Source: Achromobacter piechaudii NBRC 102461 (GTDB taxonomy: Bacteria > Pseudomonadota > Gammaproteobacteria > Burkholderiales > Burkholderiaceae_B). From it: DNA of 64,000 nt. The notes beneath the pieces were generated by a model that saw nothing but the letters and a program-made list of their open reading frames with translations, was not told the origin of the DNA and did no database searches. Of this stretch, positions 42,302 to 51,364 are shown piece by piece. The position numbers and the translations under genes are program-made. Each line of letters begins with the position of its first letter. The stretch's first letter is position 1. The stretch lies in the NCBI RefSeq assembly GCF_001571245.1, contig NZ_BCTK01000005.1, forward strand, positions 62,001 through 126,000, written 5' to 3'.

Positions 42302-44692
42302 GTGCGCAAGGTTCGGTGGTTGATCCTCTCTGCTGTCAGCGTCGCCGCCGGAGCCGTTCAGGCTCAAGGCAGCCAAGGTTCGACTCCCGCGGCCTCCGCC
42401 GCCACCGCGACATCCGCGGCGCCCGTGCTGCGCACTTCGCCGGGTTTGCGGATGCACCGCCTGCCGGATGAAAGCATCCCGGCGTACCTCGAAGCGGACA
42501 GCATTGAGGGCGATCCCGATTCCAACCTGACCCTGAGCGGCAGCGCGCAAGTGCGCCGCATCGATGGCGTCATCAAGGGCGACCGCATCAACTATCGCAA
42601 GGACACCGGCGAGGTCGATGTCCAGGGCAGCGCCCGCATGATGCGCGACGGCACTCTGGTGACCGGTCCGAACGCGAAGTTCAATGTCGACAAGTATTCC
42701 GGCCAGGTCGAAAAGCCCAACTTCTGGATGGGCGCCACCGGTGGCTTCGCCGTGGCCGAACATGCGGACATCTTCAGCAAGTCGCAGATGCGGCTGCACA
42801 CGGTGACGTACAGCGGCTGCTCGTGCGAAACGCCGTCCTGGTATATCAAGGCCAACACGGTCGATATCGACTTCGACGAAAACGAAGGCGTGGCGCGCAA
42901 CGGCGTGCTGTATTTCAAGGACGTGCCGATCCTGGCGTCGCCCTACATGACCTTCCCGGTCAAGAAAGAGCGCAAGTCGGGCTTCCTGATGCCGACCTAC
43001 GGCACCACCAGCCAGGGCGGTTTCGACTTTTCGCTGCCGTACTACCTGAACCTGGCGCCGAACTACGACCTGACGATCCAGCCGCGCTATTTCTCCAAGC
43101 GCGGCACGCAGCTGGGCGGCGAATTCCGCTACCTGGGTTCGTCCTATGTGGGCACGATTGACGGCACCTATCTGCCTAATGACAACATCACCAGCGAAGA
43201 CCGCTGGATGTACTGGTGGCGTCATCAGCAGACGTTCTCGCATGGCTTCTACGCCGACTGGGACATCGCCAAGGTTTCGGACGACAACTACTTCCGCGAC
43301 ATCTCGCAGTTGGGCCTGAACCAGGCTTCGACCACCTACCTGCCGCAGCGCGGCCGCGTGGGTTGGGCGTCCAACTACTGGAGCACGTACGCTCAGGTCT
43401 ACAAGTACCAGACGTTGCAGGACCCGGACGCGCCGCTGGTGCCGCCGTATGACAAGGAACCCGAGCTCTACCTGCGCGGCGCGCGCTATGACTGGGGCGG
43501 CTTCGACGTCGATTGGACCTCGACCGCCGTGCGTTTCCGCCGGCCTGATTTCGGATCCACGCTGCGCTATCCCGACGGCGACCGCTTGCAGTCCTACCCG
43601 ACCGTGTCCTATCCGATCGTGCGCCCGGGCTGGTTCGTCATCCCGAAGGCGGGCGTGAATTACACCCAGTACCAGACCAAATGGTATGGCGTCGATGCGC
43701 TGGGCCTGAACGGTGGTTCGGCCGATGGCCTGCCGCGTTCGCAATCGCGCACCGTGCCCATCATGTCGCTGGACGCCGGCCTGATCTTCGAACGCGATAC
43801 CTCGCTGTTCGGCAAGGCTTCCACGCAAACGCTCGAACCGCGCCTGTATTACCTGCGCGTGCCGTACCGCGACCAGTCCAAGATGCCGGTCTACGATACG
43901 TCGCTGGCCGATTTCAGCTTCTCGCAGGCGTTTGAAGAGAACATCTACACCGGCGGCTGGGACCGTATCGCGAACGCCAACCAGCTGACCGCCGCGTTGA
44001 CCACGCGCTGGCTGGACGCCAACACCGGCTTCGAACGCATGTCGCTCGCCGTGGCGCAGCGCTTGTATTTTGAAGACCAGAAGGTGACGCTGCCGGGCGA
44101 AACGCCCCGTGAAAACGTGCGTTCCGACTTCCTGGTGGGCGCCAGCGCCGCGCTGACCGATACACTGAGCACCGATGTGGCGGCTCAGTACAACCCTTAC
44201 GACAACCAGTGGTCGCGCGGCCTGGTCAGCGCCCGCTGGTCGCCGCAACGCCTGACGACGGTGGCGGTGTCGTACCGCTATCAGCGCGATCCGCAAACTG
44301 GCGTGCAGTATCAGCCGCAAGGCCAGAACCAGGTCAGCCTGGCCGTGCAATGGCCGTTCAACAAGCGCTGGTACGGCGTGGGCCGCGTGGATTATTCCTT
44401 GCGCTCGGGGCCGTCCAGCACGGTCGCCAACACCACGGAATCGCCGCGCGTCACGCAGGCCATCGCCGGCGTGGAGTACAAGGGCGATTGCTGCTGGGTG
44501 GGCCGTGTGGTCTACCAGCGCTATGCTGTATCGGCAACGGACGCCAACTCCGCTGTGTTCTTCCAGCTTGAGCTGACCGGTCTGGGTTCCCTGGGAACCG
44601 ACCCGATGAACCTGCTGAACAGAAGTATCCCCGGCTACACCAGCATTACACCGCCCGTGCCGGCTGGGACCACATTTGAAAGGTATGAATGA
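42302..44692 (+). CDS. lptD: LptD, outer-membrane LPS assembly protein
   Basis: This 796-residue protein has a signal peptide ending near AVQAQG, an OstA/LptA-like periplasmic domain (about residues 50-190), and a large beta-barrel with alternating aromatic strands. The Cys pattern needed for LptD disulfides is present: SGCSC near residue 175 and vicinal Cys in KGDCCW near 728. With LptE it inserts LPS in the outer leaflet. GTG 42302 is preferred because it opens a standard signal peptide. An upstream in-frame start at 42170 would bury it behind 44 residues. The order lptD-surA-rsmA is conserved in proteobacteria. Confidence 0.95.
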   Translation: MRKVRWLILSAVSVAAGAVQAQGSQGSTPAASAATATSAAPVLRTSPGLRMHRLPDESIPAYLEADSIEGDPDSNLTLSGSAQVRRIDGVIKGDRINYRKDTGEVDVQGSARMMRDGTLVTGPNAKFNVDKYSGQVEKPNFWMGATGGFAVAEHADIFSKSQMRLHTVTYSGCSCETPSWYIKANTVDIDFDENEGVARNGVLYFKDVPILASPYMTFPVKKERKSGFLMPTYGTTSQGGFDFSLPYYLNLAPNYDLTIQPRYFSKRGTQLGGEFRYLGSSYVGTIDGTYLPNDNITSEDRWMYWWRHQQTFSHGFYADWDIAKVSDDNYFRDISQLGLNQASTTYLPQRGRVGWASNYWSTYAQVYKYQTLQDPDAPLVPPYDKEPELYLRGARYDWGGFDVDWTSTAVRFRRPDFGSTLRYPDGDRLQSYPTVSYPIVRPGWFVIPKAGVNYTQYQTKWYGVDALGLNGGSADGLPRSQSRTVPIMSLDAGLIFERDTSLFGKASTQTLEPRLYYLRVPYRDQSKMPVYDTSLADFSFSQAFEENIYTGGWDRIANANQLTAALTTRWLDANTGFERMSLAVAQRLYFEDQKVTLPGETPRENVRSDFLVGASAALTDTLSTDVAAQYNPYDNQWSRGLVSARWSPQRLTTVAVSYRYQRDPQTGVQYQPQGQNQVSLAVQWPFNKRWYGVGRVDYSLRSGPSSTVANTTESPRVTQAIAGVEYKGDCCWVGRVVYQRYAVSATDANSAVFFQLELTGLGSLGTDPMNLLNRSIPGYTSITPPVPAGTTFERYE

Positions 44693-46275
44693 TGCGTAGG
44701 TTGCACTCTTTGCGCCGCCTGTCCGGCAGTGCGCTGTTGTTGGCCTTATGCGCCGGCCTGCCCGCCGCGCACGCGGCCGAGCAAACAGGCCGGGCCGCGA
44801 ACAATGGCGCCAAGGCCGCGCCCGCCGCTCAGAAAAACGCGCCGGCGCCCAAGGGCGAACAATTCGTGGACGGCATCGCGGCCGTGGTCGACAAGGACGT
44901 CATCACGCTGCGCGAATTGCGCGACGCCTCGGTCCGCATTTCTTCCGAGCTGAAGTCCCGTGGCATCCAGGTGCCGGACGATCAGACCCTCCAGCATCAA
45001 GTGTTGCAGCGGCTGATCATGGAGCGCGTGCAGCGCCACGAGGCCGACCGCCTGGGTATCCGCGTCGATGACGCGCAGGTCGATCAGGCCATCCAGACGA
45101 TTGCCGCGCGCAACAAGATCAGCGTGGCGCAATTGCGCGCCGAGATCGAAAAGTCCGGCGCCGGCTGGGATGCCTATCGCAAATCGCTGCGCGAGGAAAT
45201 CCGCACCGACCGCCTGCGCCAACGCGCGGTCGATTCCAATATCGTCATCTCCGACACCGAGGTCGATGCGTTCCTGAAGGACCAGCGTCGCAACCCGGCG
45301 TTTGGCGCCGCGCCGCAAGCGCAGCCTGAACCTCAACCGCAGGCGCAGCCGCAACCCGCGCCCGAACAGGCCGCCGCGCCTTCGGGCCCGATGTTGTACG
45401 CGTTGGCGCAGATCCTGGTGCGCGTGCCGGAAGGCTCGTCGCCGGAACAACTGGCAGCACTGCGCAAGAAGGCGGAAGACGTCCTGGCGCGCGCCAAGCG
45501 TGGCGATGATTTCGCCAGCCTGGCCGCTGCGTCCTCCGATGGCCCCGAGGCGCTGCAAGGCGGCGTGATGGGCGTGCGTCCGCTGGATGGCTGGCCCGAC
45601 CTGTTCGTCAAGGCCATCAGCAACCTGCAAAAAGGCCAGGTCAGCGGCCTGATCCAGAGCGGCAACGGCTTCCACATCATCAAGGTGATGGACCGTGGCA
45701 CGGCGCAGCCGGCCCCCAGCCGCACCGCGCGCGCCCCGGCGCCCACGCCTGCGCCGCAGCCCGCCGCGCGTCCGCAAGCGCCCGCGCAGCAAGGCCCCGT
45801 CGAAGTCATGCAGACCCGCGCGCGCCATATCCTGATCAAGACGTCCACCGTCATGAGCGACGAGACCGCGCGCCAACGCCTGGAACAGGTGCGTCAGCGC
45901 CTGGTGTCGGGTGGCGCCAAGTTTGAAGACATGGCGCGCCAGTATTCGCAGGACGCCACCGCGCCGCAGGGCGGCGAGCTGGGATGGCTGAACCCGGGTG
46001 AAACCGTGCCGCCGTTCGAAGCCGCCATGAACGCGCTCAAGCCGGGCGAAATCAGCCCGCCGATCCAGTCGCCGTTCGGCTGGCACCTGATCCAGGTCGA
46101 AGAGCGCCGTCAGCATGACGCCACCGACGATCTGGCCCGCATGAAGGCGCGCCAGATCCTGTTCGAGCGTCGCGCCCAGCCTGCTTTTGAAGACTGGCTG
46201 GAGCAACTGCGCGCTCAGGCCTACGTCGACAACCGGCTTGAAAAGCAGCAAAAAATCCAGCAGAACAACCGCTAA
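44689..46275 (+). CDS. surA: SurA, periplasmic chaperone and peptidyl-prolyl isomerase
   Basis: This 528-residue protein has a signal peptide (to about AAHAAEQ), the SurA N-terminal domain (VDGIAAVVDKDVITLRELRD), and two parvulin domains at about residues 238-342 and 377-476 (second one RARHILIKTS ... GELGWLNPGETVPPFE). Gln/Pro/Ala-rich linkers precede each parvulin domain, making it longer than the roughly 430 residues of E. coli SurA. It escorts barrel proteins, including LptD, to the BAM complex. The start overlaps the lptD stop. ATG 44692 next to 44689 has the better ribosome-site spacing. Confidence 0.95.
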   Translation: MMRRLHSLRRLSGSALLLALCAGLPAAHAAEQTGRAANNGAKAAPAAQKNAPAPKGEQFVDGIAAVVDKDVITLRELRDASVRISSELKSRGIQVPDDQTLQHQVLQRLIMERVQRHEADRLGIRVDDAQVDQAIQTIAARNKISVAQLRAEIEKSGAGWDAYRKSLREEIRTDRLRQRAVDSNIVISDTEVDAFLKDQRRNPAFGAAPQAQPEPQPQAQPQPAPEQAAAPSGPMLYALAQILVRVPEGSSPEQLAALRKKAEDVLARAKRGDDFASLAAASSDGPEALQGGVMGVRPLDGWPDLFVKAISNLQKGQVSGLIQSGNGFHIIKVMDRGTAQPAPSRTARAPAPTPAPQPAARPQAPAQQGPVEVMQTRARHILIKTSTVMSDETARQRLEQVRQRLVSGGAKFEDMARQYSQDATAPQGGELGWLNPGETVPPFEAAMNALKPGEISPPIQSPFGWHLIQVEERRQHDATDDLARMKARQILFERRAQPAFEDWLEQLRAQAYVDNRLEKQQKIQQNNR

Positions 46276-46293
46276 ACGCATACCGGGCTTTTC

Positions 46294-47079
46294 ATGTCTC
46301 AACACCAGGCGCGCAAGCGCTTTGGCCAGAACTTCCTGACGGACGAAAGTGTCGTCGAGTCCATCGTCCGGGCGGTTGCACCCGCCCGCGACGATGCCGT
46401 GGTCGAGATCGGCCCAGGGTTGTCTGCCTTGACCCGGCCGCTGCTAGAGCGTCTGGACCATCTGACCGCGGTTGAAATCGACCGCGATCTTGCGGCGCGC
46501 CTGCGCAAGCAGTTCGAAGCGTCGCGCCTGACGGTCGTGGAAGCCGATGCGCTGACGGTCGATTTTTCGCAGTTCGGCAGCGCGCTGCGTGTCGTGGGCA
46601 ATCTGCCTTACAACATCTCCAGCCCGCTGCTGTTCCATCTGATGACGTGGGCCGACCATATCCGCGATCAGCATTTCATGCTGCAACGCGAAGTCATCGA
46701 TCGCATGGTCGCGCAACCGGGCTCGGGCGATTTCAGCCGCCTGTCGGTGATGCTGCAATCGCGCTACCGCATGCACAAGCTGTTCGATGTGCCGCCCGAG
46801 GCGTTCGATCCGCCGCCCAAGGTGGTGTCGGCGATCGTGCGCATGGTGCCGCTGCCGGCCGACCGCCTGCAACCGGTCAGCGTGCGCGCCTTTGAAACCG
46901 TCGTGGCGCGGGCCTTCTCGCAGCGCCGCAAGATGCTGCGCCGGGTGCTGGCCGACTGGGCGCCGCAAGTGCCTTGGGAAGCGCTGGACATCGCGCCCAC
47001 CGCGCGCGCCGAAGACATCTCGGTGGACCGCTACATCCGTTTGTCCGACGCGCTGGTCGAAGCGAAAATCCTTCAGTAG
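46294..47079 (+). CDS. rsmA: 16S rRNA dimethyladenosine transferase
   Basis: This 261-residue KsgA/RsmA protein begins [10 protein letters not shown], has the SAM motif [12 protein letters not shown] near residue 37 and the catalytic [11 protein letters not shown] near residue 104. It dimethylates the two adjacent adenines in the 3'-terminal hairpin of 16S rRNA late in 30S assembly. It follows surA by 18 bases. pdxA, which separates the two in E. coli, is absent here. Confidence 0.97.
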   Translation: MSQHQARKRFGQNFLTDESVVESIVRAVAPARDDAVVEIGPGLSALTRPLLERLDHLTAVEIDRDLAARLRKQFEASRLTVVEADALTVDFSQFGSALRVVGNLPYNISSPLLFHLMTWADHIRDQHFMLQREVIDRMVAQPGSGDFSRLSVMLQSRYRMHKLFDVPPEAFDPPPKVVSAIVRMVPLPADRLQPVSVRAFETVVARAFSQRRKMLRRVLADWAPQVPWEALDIAPTARAEDISVDRYIRLSDALVEAKILQ

Positions 47080-47087
47080 TCGAGTCG

Positions 47088-47192
47088 TGTACGGCGTGCG
47101 TTGCGATGGCGTGCATCGCAATCGCACGCGGTGCAATCGCACGAATCGCAATCGCGTGCATCGCGATGGCACGCGCTGTAGCGGCGTGCCTC
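47088..47192. repeat. 15-bp minisatellite between rsmA and glycerate kinase gene
   Basis: Seven consecutive 15-base units run from 47088, 47103, 47118, 47133, 47148, 47163 and 47178. The core five follow GCRATSGCRYGCRTC-like variants such as GCAATCGCACGAATC, and the outer two are weaker. The array fills nearly the whole gap between two convergent genes. Many units hold GCGATNGC-type inverted repeats, so the transcript could fold. Confidence 0.8.
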
Positions 47193-47204
47193 AGTCAACA
47201 CCCC

Positions 47205-48347
47205 TCACAACATGCGTTTCTGCGCGGCCATCCAAAGCTGCATGACGTCGCGCGCGCGTTCGGTCAGCAGCTTTTCGGCATCCGCCAGCGCCTGTTGCAA
47301 CGTGATGGGTCCCGGAGCCAGGCTGAACGCGGCGCTGATGCCGCCCGCGTGCAGGGCTTCGTAGCCTTCGCCGAGCGAGCCGGCCAACGCCACCACCGGC
47401 ACGCCGGCTTGCTGTGCGATCCGGGCCACGCCTGCCGGCGTCTTGCCGCGCAGGGTCTGCGCGTCCATGCGGCCTTCGCCGGTGAAGACCAGCGTGGCGC
47501 CTTCGATCGCTTCGGCCAGGCCGCCCAGTTCCGCCACGATCTCAACACCCGGCCGAAAGTGCGCCTGCAAGAAGGCCTTGGCCGCAAAGCCCAGGCCGCC
47601 AGCCGCGCCCGCGCCGGGGGCGTTGCGATGGTCCGCGCCCAGATGCCGCGCGCACACGTCGGCAAAATTCGACAGCATCTGATCCAGCGTGGCCACCTGT
47701 TCCGGCGTAGCGCCTTTTTGCGGGCCGAACACCTGCGAGGCGCCATGCGGGCCGCATAGTGGATTGTCGACGTCGGAAGCAATGTCGATGTGGATTTTGG
47801 CCAGGCGCGGATCCAGCCCGTGCGTGTCGATGCTGGCCAGCTTGCCCAGCGCGCCGCCTCCCGGCGGCAGACTCTTGCCATCGGCATCCAGCAAGCGCAC
47901 GCCCAGCGCCGTCAGCATGCCGGCGCCCGCGTCGTTCGTGGCCGAGCCGCCCAGGCCCAGGATGATGCGCGTGGCCCCCGCGTTCAGCGCCGCCAGCATC
48001 AGTTCGCCCACGCCGTGGCTGCTGGCGCGCATGGGGTCGCGCTTGGAAGGCGAGACCAATTCCAGCCCGGCCGCCGCCGCCATTTCGATCACGGCCGTGC
48101 CATCTTGCAGCAGGCCCCAGACGGCGTCGACCTTATAGCCCATCGCGTCGTTCACGGTGAGCTGCCGTTCCTTGCCGCCCGTTGCGGCCAGGACGGCTTG
48201 CACCGTGCCTTCGCCGCCGTCGGCCATGGGCACGCAGATTGTGTGGGCGCCAGGACAGGCGGCTTTGACGCCGCGCGCGATGGCCGCCGCCGCGTCGGGC
48301 GCGGACACGCTTTCCTTGAAGGAGTCGGGAGCAATGACGATTTTCAC
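47205..48347 (-). CDS. Glycerate kinase (GlxK/GarK family)
   Basis: This 380-residue protein begins KIVIAPDSFKESVSA and has MADGGEGTV, GLGGSATNDAGAGML near residue 127 and VFTGEGRMDAQT near 290, the type II glycerate kinase pattern. It phosphorylates glycerate to 2-phosphoglycerate (or 3-, depending on subfamily). The GTG start at 48347 is set by the conserved N-terminus. It is divergent from pyruvate kinase with 105 bases between, and both act on the same lower glycolytic pool, a common pairing in beta-proteobacteria. Confidence 0.93.
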   Translation of the reverse strand: MKIVIAPDSFKESVSAPDAAAAIARGVKAACPGAHTICVPMADGGEGTVQAVLAATGGKERQLTVNDAMGYKVDAVWGLLQDGTAVIEMAAAAGLELVSPSKRDPMRASSHGVGELMLAALNAGATRIILGLGGSATNDAGAGMLTALGVRLLDADGKSLPPGGGALGKLASIDTHGLDPRLAKIHIDIASDVDNPLCGPHGASQVFGPQKGATPEQVATLDQMLSNFADVCARHLGADHRNAPGAGAAGGLGFAAKAFLQAHFRPGVEIVAELGGLAEAIEGATLVFTGEGRMDAQTLRGKTPAGVARIAQQAGVPVVALAGSLGEGYEALHAGGISAAFSLAPGPITLQQALADAEKLLTERARDVMQLWMAAQKRML

Positions 48348-48452
48348 GGGTTCGGATGGGCTCGGTGTCGGTCGGATTATTGGCCATGATACCCGTGCAG
48401 ACGCAGGCGGCGTACCATAGCGCTTTCGTTGTTTTTGCGAGAGTGGACCGTC

Positions 48453-49895
48453 ATGCCTGTATTGCGCCGCACCAAAATTGTCGCCACCCTGGGCCCCTCG
48501 ACTTCGTCGCCCGAACGCATTGAAGCGTTGATCCGCGCCGGCCTTGACGTGGCCCGTTTGAACTTCTCGCATGGCAGCGCGGACGACCACCGCGCCCGCG
48601 CCCAACTGGTGCGCGACATCGCCGCCAAGCAAGGCCGTTTCGTGGCCATCATGGGCGACCTTCAAGGCCCGAAGATCCGTATCGCGCGCTTCACCGACAA
48701 GCTCGTGCAGTTGCAGGTGGGCCAACCCTTCACGCTGTCGCGCGTGCATCCCAAGGATGCCGGCACGGCCAGCATCGTGGGCATCGACTATCCCGAACTG
48801 GTCACCGATTGCCGCGTGGGCGACGAGTTGTTGCTGGACGACGGCCGCGTGGTGCTGGTGGTTGACCGCGTCGAAGGCGACGAAGTCCACACCACTGTGA
48901 CCGTCGGCGGCCCGCTGTCGAACAACAAGGGCATCAACCGCCGTGGCGGCGGCCTGTCCGCGCCCAGCCTGACCGACAAGGACCGTGTCGACATCAAGCT
49001 GGCCGCCGAAATGGAATTGGATTTTGTTGCGGTGTCGTTCCCGCGCTATGGCAGCGACATCGACGAAGCCCGCGCCTTGCTGGCTGCTGCCGGCAGCCAG
49101 GCATGGATCATCGCAAAGATCGAACGCGCCGAAGCGGTCGCCGATGACGAAGCGCTGGACTCGCTGATCCGCGCCAGCGACGGCGTGATGGTCGCGCGCG
49201 GCGACCTGGGCGTGGAAGTGGGCGATGCCGAACTGGTCGGCATCCAGAAGCGCATCATCCAGCACGCGCGCACGCTGAACAAGGTGGTCATCACCGCCAC
49301 GCAGATGATGGAGTCCATGATCTCCAGCCCCATGCCCACGCGCGCCGAAGTGTCGGACGTGGCGAACGCAGTGCTGGACTACACCGACGCCGTCATGCTG
49401 TCGGCCGAAAGCGCATCGGGCCAATACCCCGTTGAAACGGTGCAGGCCATGGCGCGTGTCTGCCTGGGCGCGGAAAAGCACCCGACCTCGACCGTGTCGC
49501 ATCACCGCATGGGCGAGACCTTCACGCGTTGCGATGAGACCATCGCGCTGGCCGCCATGTACGCGGCCAACCACTTTCCGGGTGTGAAAGCCATCATCGC
49601 GCTGACCGAAAGCGGCCACACGCCGCTGATCATGTCGCGCATCCGCTCGGGCGTGCCGATCTACTGCTACAGCCCGCACAGCGTGACGCAGAACCGCGTG
49701 ACGATGTTCCGGGGTGTCTACACGATTCCGTTCGCGCCGTCGGATTACGAACCGGCCGACCTGAGCGACGCCGCCATCGACGAACTGCGCAAGCGCAATC
49801 TGGTCAAGACGGGCGACTGGGTCATCCTGACCAAGGGCGACTTCTACCGCGACAGCGGCGGCACCAATGGCATGAAGATCTTGATGGTCGATTGA
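48453..49895 (+). CDS. pyk: Pyruvate kinase
   Basis: This 480-residue protein begins RRTKIVATLGPSTSSPE and has the RLNFSHG motif, the catalytic-lysine segment WIIAKIERAEAV, the ARGDLGVEVG loop, and ITATQMMESMI. It converts phosphoenolpyruvate and ADP to pyruvate and ATP. Start at ATG 48453, with GAGAGTGGA upstream. An in-frame ATG at 48429 would add eight residues not found in the family. Confidence 0.97.
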   Translation: MPVLRRTKIVATLGPSTSSPERIEALIRAGLDVARLNFSHGSADDHRARAQLVRDIAAKQGRFVAIMGDLQGPKIRIARFTDKLVQLQVGQPFTLSRVHPKDAGTASIVGIDYPELVTDCRVGDELLLDDGRVVLVVDRVEGDEVHTTVTVGGPLSNNKGINRRGGGLSAPSLTDKDRVDIKLAAEMELDFVAVSFPRYGSDIDEARALLAAAGSQAWIIAKIERAEAVADDEALDSLIRASDGVMVARGDLGVEVGDAELVGIQKRIIQHARTLNKVVITATQMMESMISSPMPTRAEVSDVANAVLDYTDAVMLSAESASGQYPVETVQAMARVCLGAEKHPTSTVSHHRMGETFTRCDETIALAAMYAANHFPGVKAIIALTESGHTPLIMSRIRSGVPIYCYSPHSVTQNRVTMFRGVYTIPFAPSDYEPADLSDAAIDELRKRNLVKTGDWVILTKGDFYRDSGGTNGMKILMVD

Positions 49896-49986
49896 GGCCG
49901 CATCGAGGTCCGCGTCAGGCGAGGCACGCGCCCCGCCTGGCGTTGATGCGTACCGGCCTCGCGCCTGGCGCGAAAGCGAAAGCGTT

Positions 49987-51216
49987 TCAGCCGAAGAACC
50001 AGTAGCAAACGCCGATGGCCGCCATGACGCCGGCCGCATCGGCGATCAACGCGCAGCCCACGGCGTGGCGAGCCCGCAGTATCCCCACCGATCCGAAGTA
50101 GACCGCCAACACATAGAAGGTGGTTTCGGTGCTGCCCTGCATCACGGCGGCCAGCAGGGCGGGAAAGCTGTCCACGCCGAAGTGGGTCATGGTTTCCAGC
50201 ATCATTGCGCGCGCCGCGCTGCCCGAAAACGGCTTGACCAAGGCGGTCGGCAAGGCATCGACAAAGCGCGTGTCCCAGCCGGCTTGCAGCGCCAGCCAAC
50301 GGATGCCGTCCAGCAGGAAGTCCAGCGCGCCCGAGGCTCGCAGCACGCCCACCGCGCAGAGCATGGCCACCAGATAGGGCAACAGGCTCTTGGCGATGTC
50401 GAAACCTTCCTTGGCCCCTTCGATGAACGTTTCGTAGACCGGCACTTTCTTCCAGGCGCCCACGACCAGGAAAGCCAAGAGGATGCCGAACAACGCCAGG
50501 TTGCCCATCAGCGAAGACAGCGCGGCGATGGCCGTGGCCGACATGCTGGCCAGCAGCGCCATGAAACCGCCCATGAGCAGCGCCGCGCCGCCCAGCCACA
50601 ACATGACGACCGGGTCGGTCAGCCGCAGCCGCTGGCACGCGGCCACGGCCAGAAAGCCCGCCAGTGTCGACGCGCTGGTCGCCAGCAGGATGGGCAGGAA
50701 CACCAGGGTGGGATCGGCCGCGCCCTGTTGCGCGCGGAACATGAACAGCGTGACGGGCAAGAGCGTCAGCGACGACGCGTTCAATACCAGGAAGAGGATC
50801 TGCGCGTTGCTGGCGGTTTCGGGGGTGGGGTTCAGCGATTGCAGTTCGCGCATGGCGCGCAGGCCGATGGGCGTGGCGGCGTTGTCCAGGCCCAGGCCGT
50901 TGGCGGCGAAGTTCAGCGTGATCAGGCCGATGGCCGGATGATTGCGCGGCACGCCGGGCATCAGCCGCGCGAACAGCGGCCCCAACAGGCGCGCCAGCTT
51001 TTCCACCAGCCCGGCCGCCTCGGCGATGCGCAAGAAACCCAGCCACAAGGTCAGCGTGCCGAACAGCAGCACCATGACTTCCACGGACACGCGCGCCATG
51101 TCGAACAGGCTGGCCACCATCAGCCGAAAGACGTCGGGGTCTCCGATGGCCAGCCAGCGGTACAGCGCGGCGGCGGCGGCGGTCAGGAAGAAGCCCAGCC
51201 AGAGTTTATTCAGCAT
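49987..51216 (-). CDS. SpmA/SpmB-like nucleoside-recognition domain membrane protein
   Basis: This 409-residue protein has about ten hydrophobic helices. The N-terminal half resembles SpmA (LITLNFAANGLGLDNAATPIG) and the C-terminal half SpmB (ALVKPFSGSAARAMMLE, MQGSTETTFYVLAVYFGSVG), joined in one chain. The two Gate domains are named after spore maturation proteins, but these fused forms occur in non-sporing bacteria with unknown substrate. It stands alone, divergent from the acyl-CoA dehydrogenase gene. Confidence 0.88.
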   Translation of the reverse strand: MLNKLWLGFFLTAAAAALYRWLAIGDPDVFRLMVASLFDMARVSVEVMVLLFGTLTLWLGFLRIAEAAGLVEKLARLLGPLFARLMPGVPRNHPAIGLITLNFAANGLGLDNAATPIGLRAMRELQSLNPTPETASNAQILFLVLNASSLTLLPVTLFMFRAQQGAADPTLVFLPILLATSASTLAGFLAVAACQRLRLTDPVVMLWLGGAALLMGGFMALLASMSATAIAALSSLMGNLALFGILLAFLVVGAWKKVPVYETFIEGAKEGFDIAKSLLPYLVAMLCAVGVLRASGALDFLLDGIRWLALQAGWDTRFVDALPTALVKPFSGSAARAMMLETMTHFGVDSFPALLAAVMQGSTETTFYVLAVYFGSVGILRARHAVGCALIADAAGVMAAIGVCYWFFG

Positions 51217-51364
51217 GCGTAACGATGCCCGGACAGCGGTTGATTGCGCACCAGCGCGGGGAGGCTCATTGTCGCAGAGTCAGCCCTTGCCAGCTTGGCC
51301 GCGCCACGCCAATTCTGGTACTTTGGTCCGAACCGCCCTAGGGCCATAACAGTGAGGGACACTC

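Noticed and set aside
47088-47192. CRISPR array
   Set aside because: Units are 15 bp, directly joined, degenerate and without spacers or cas genes.
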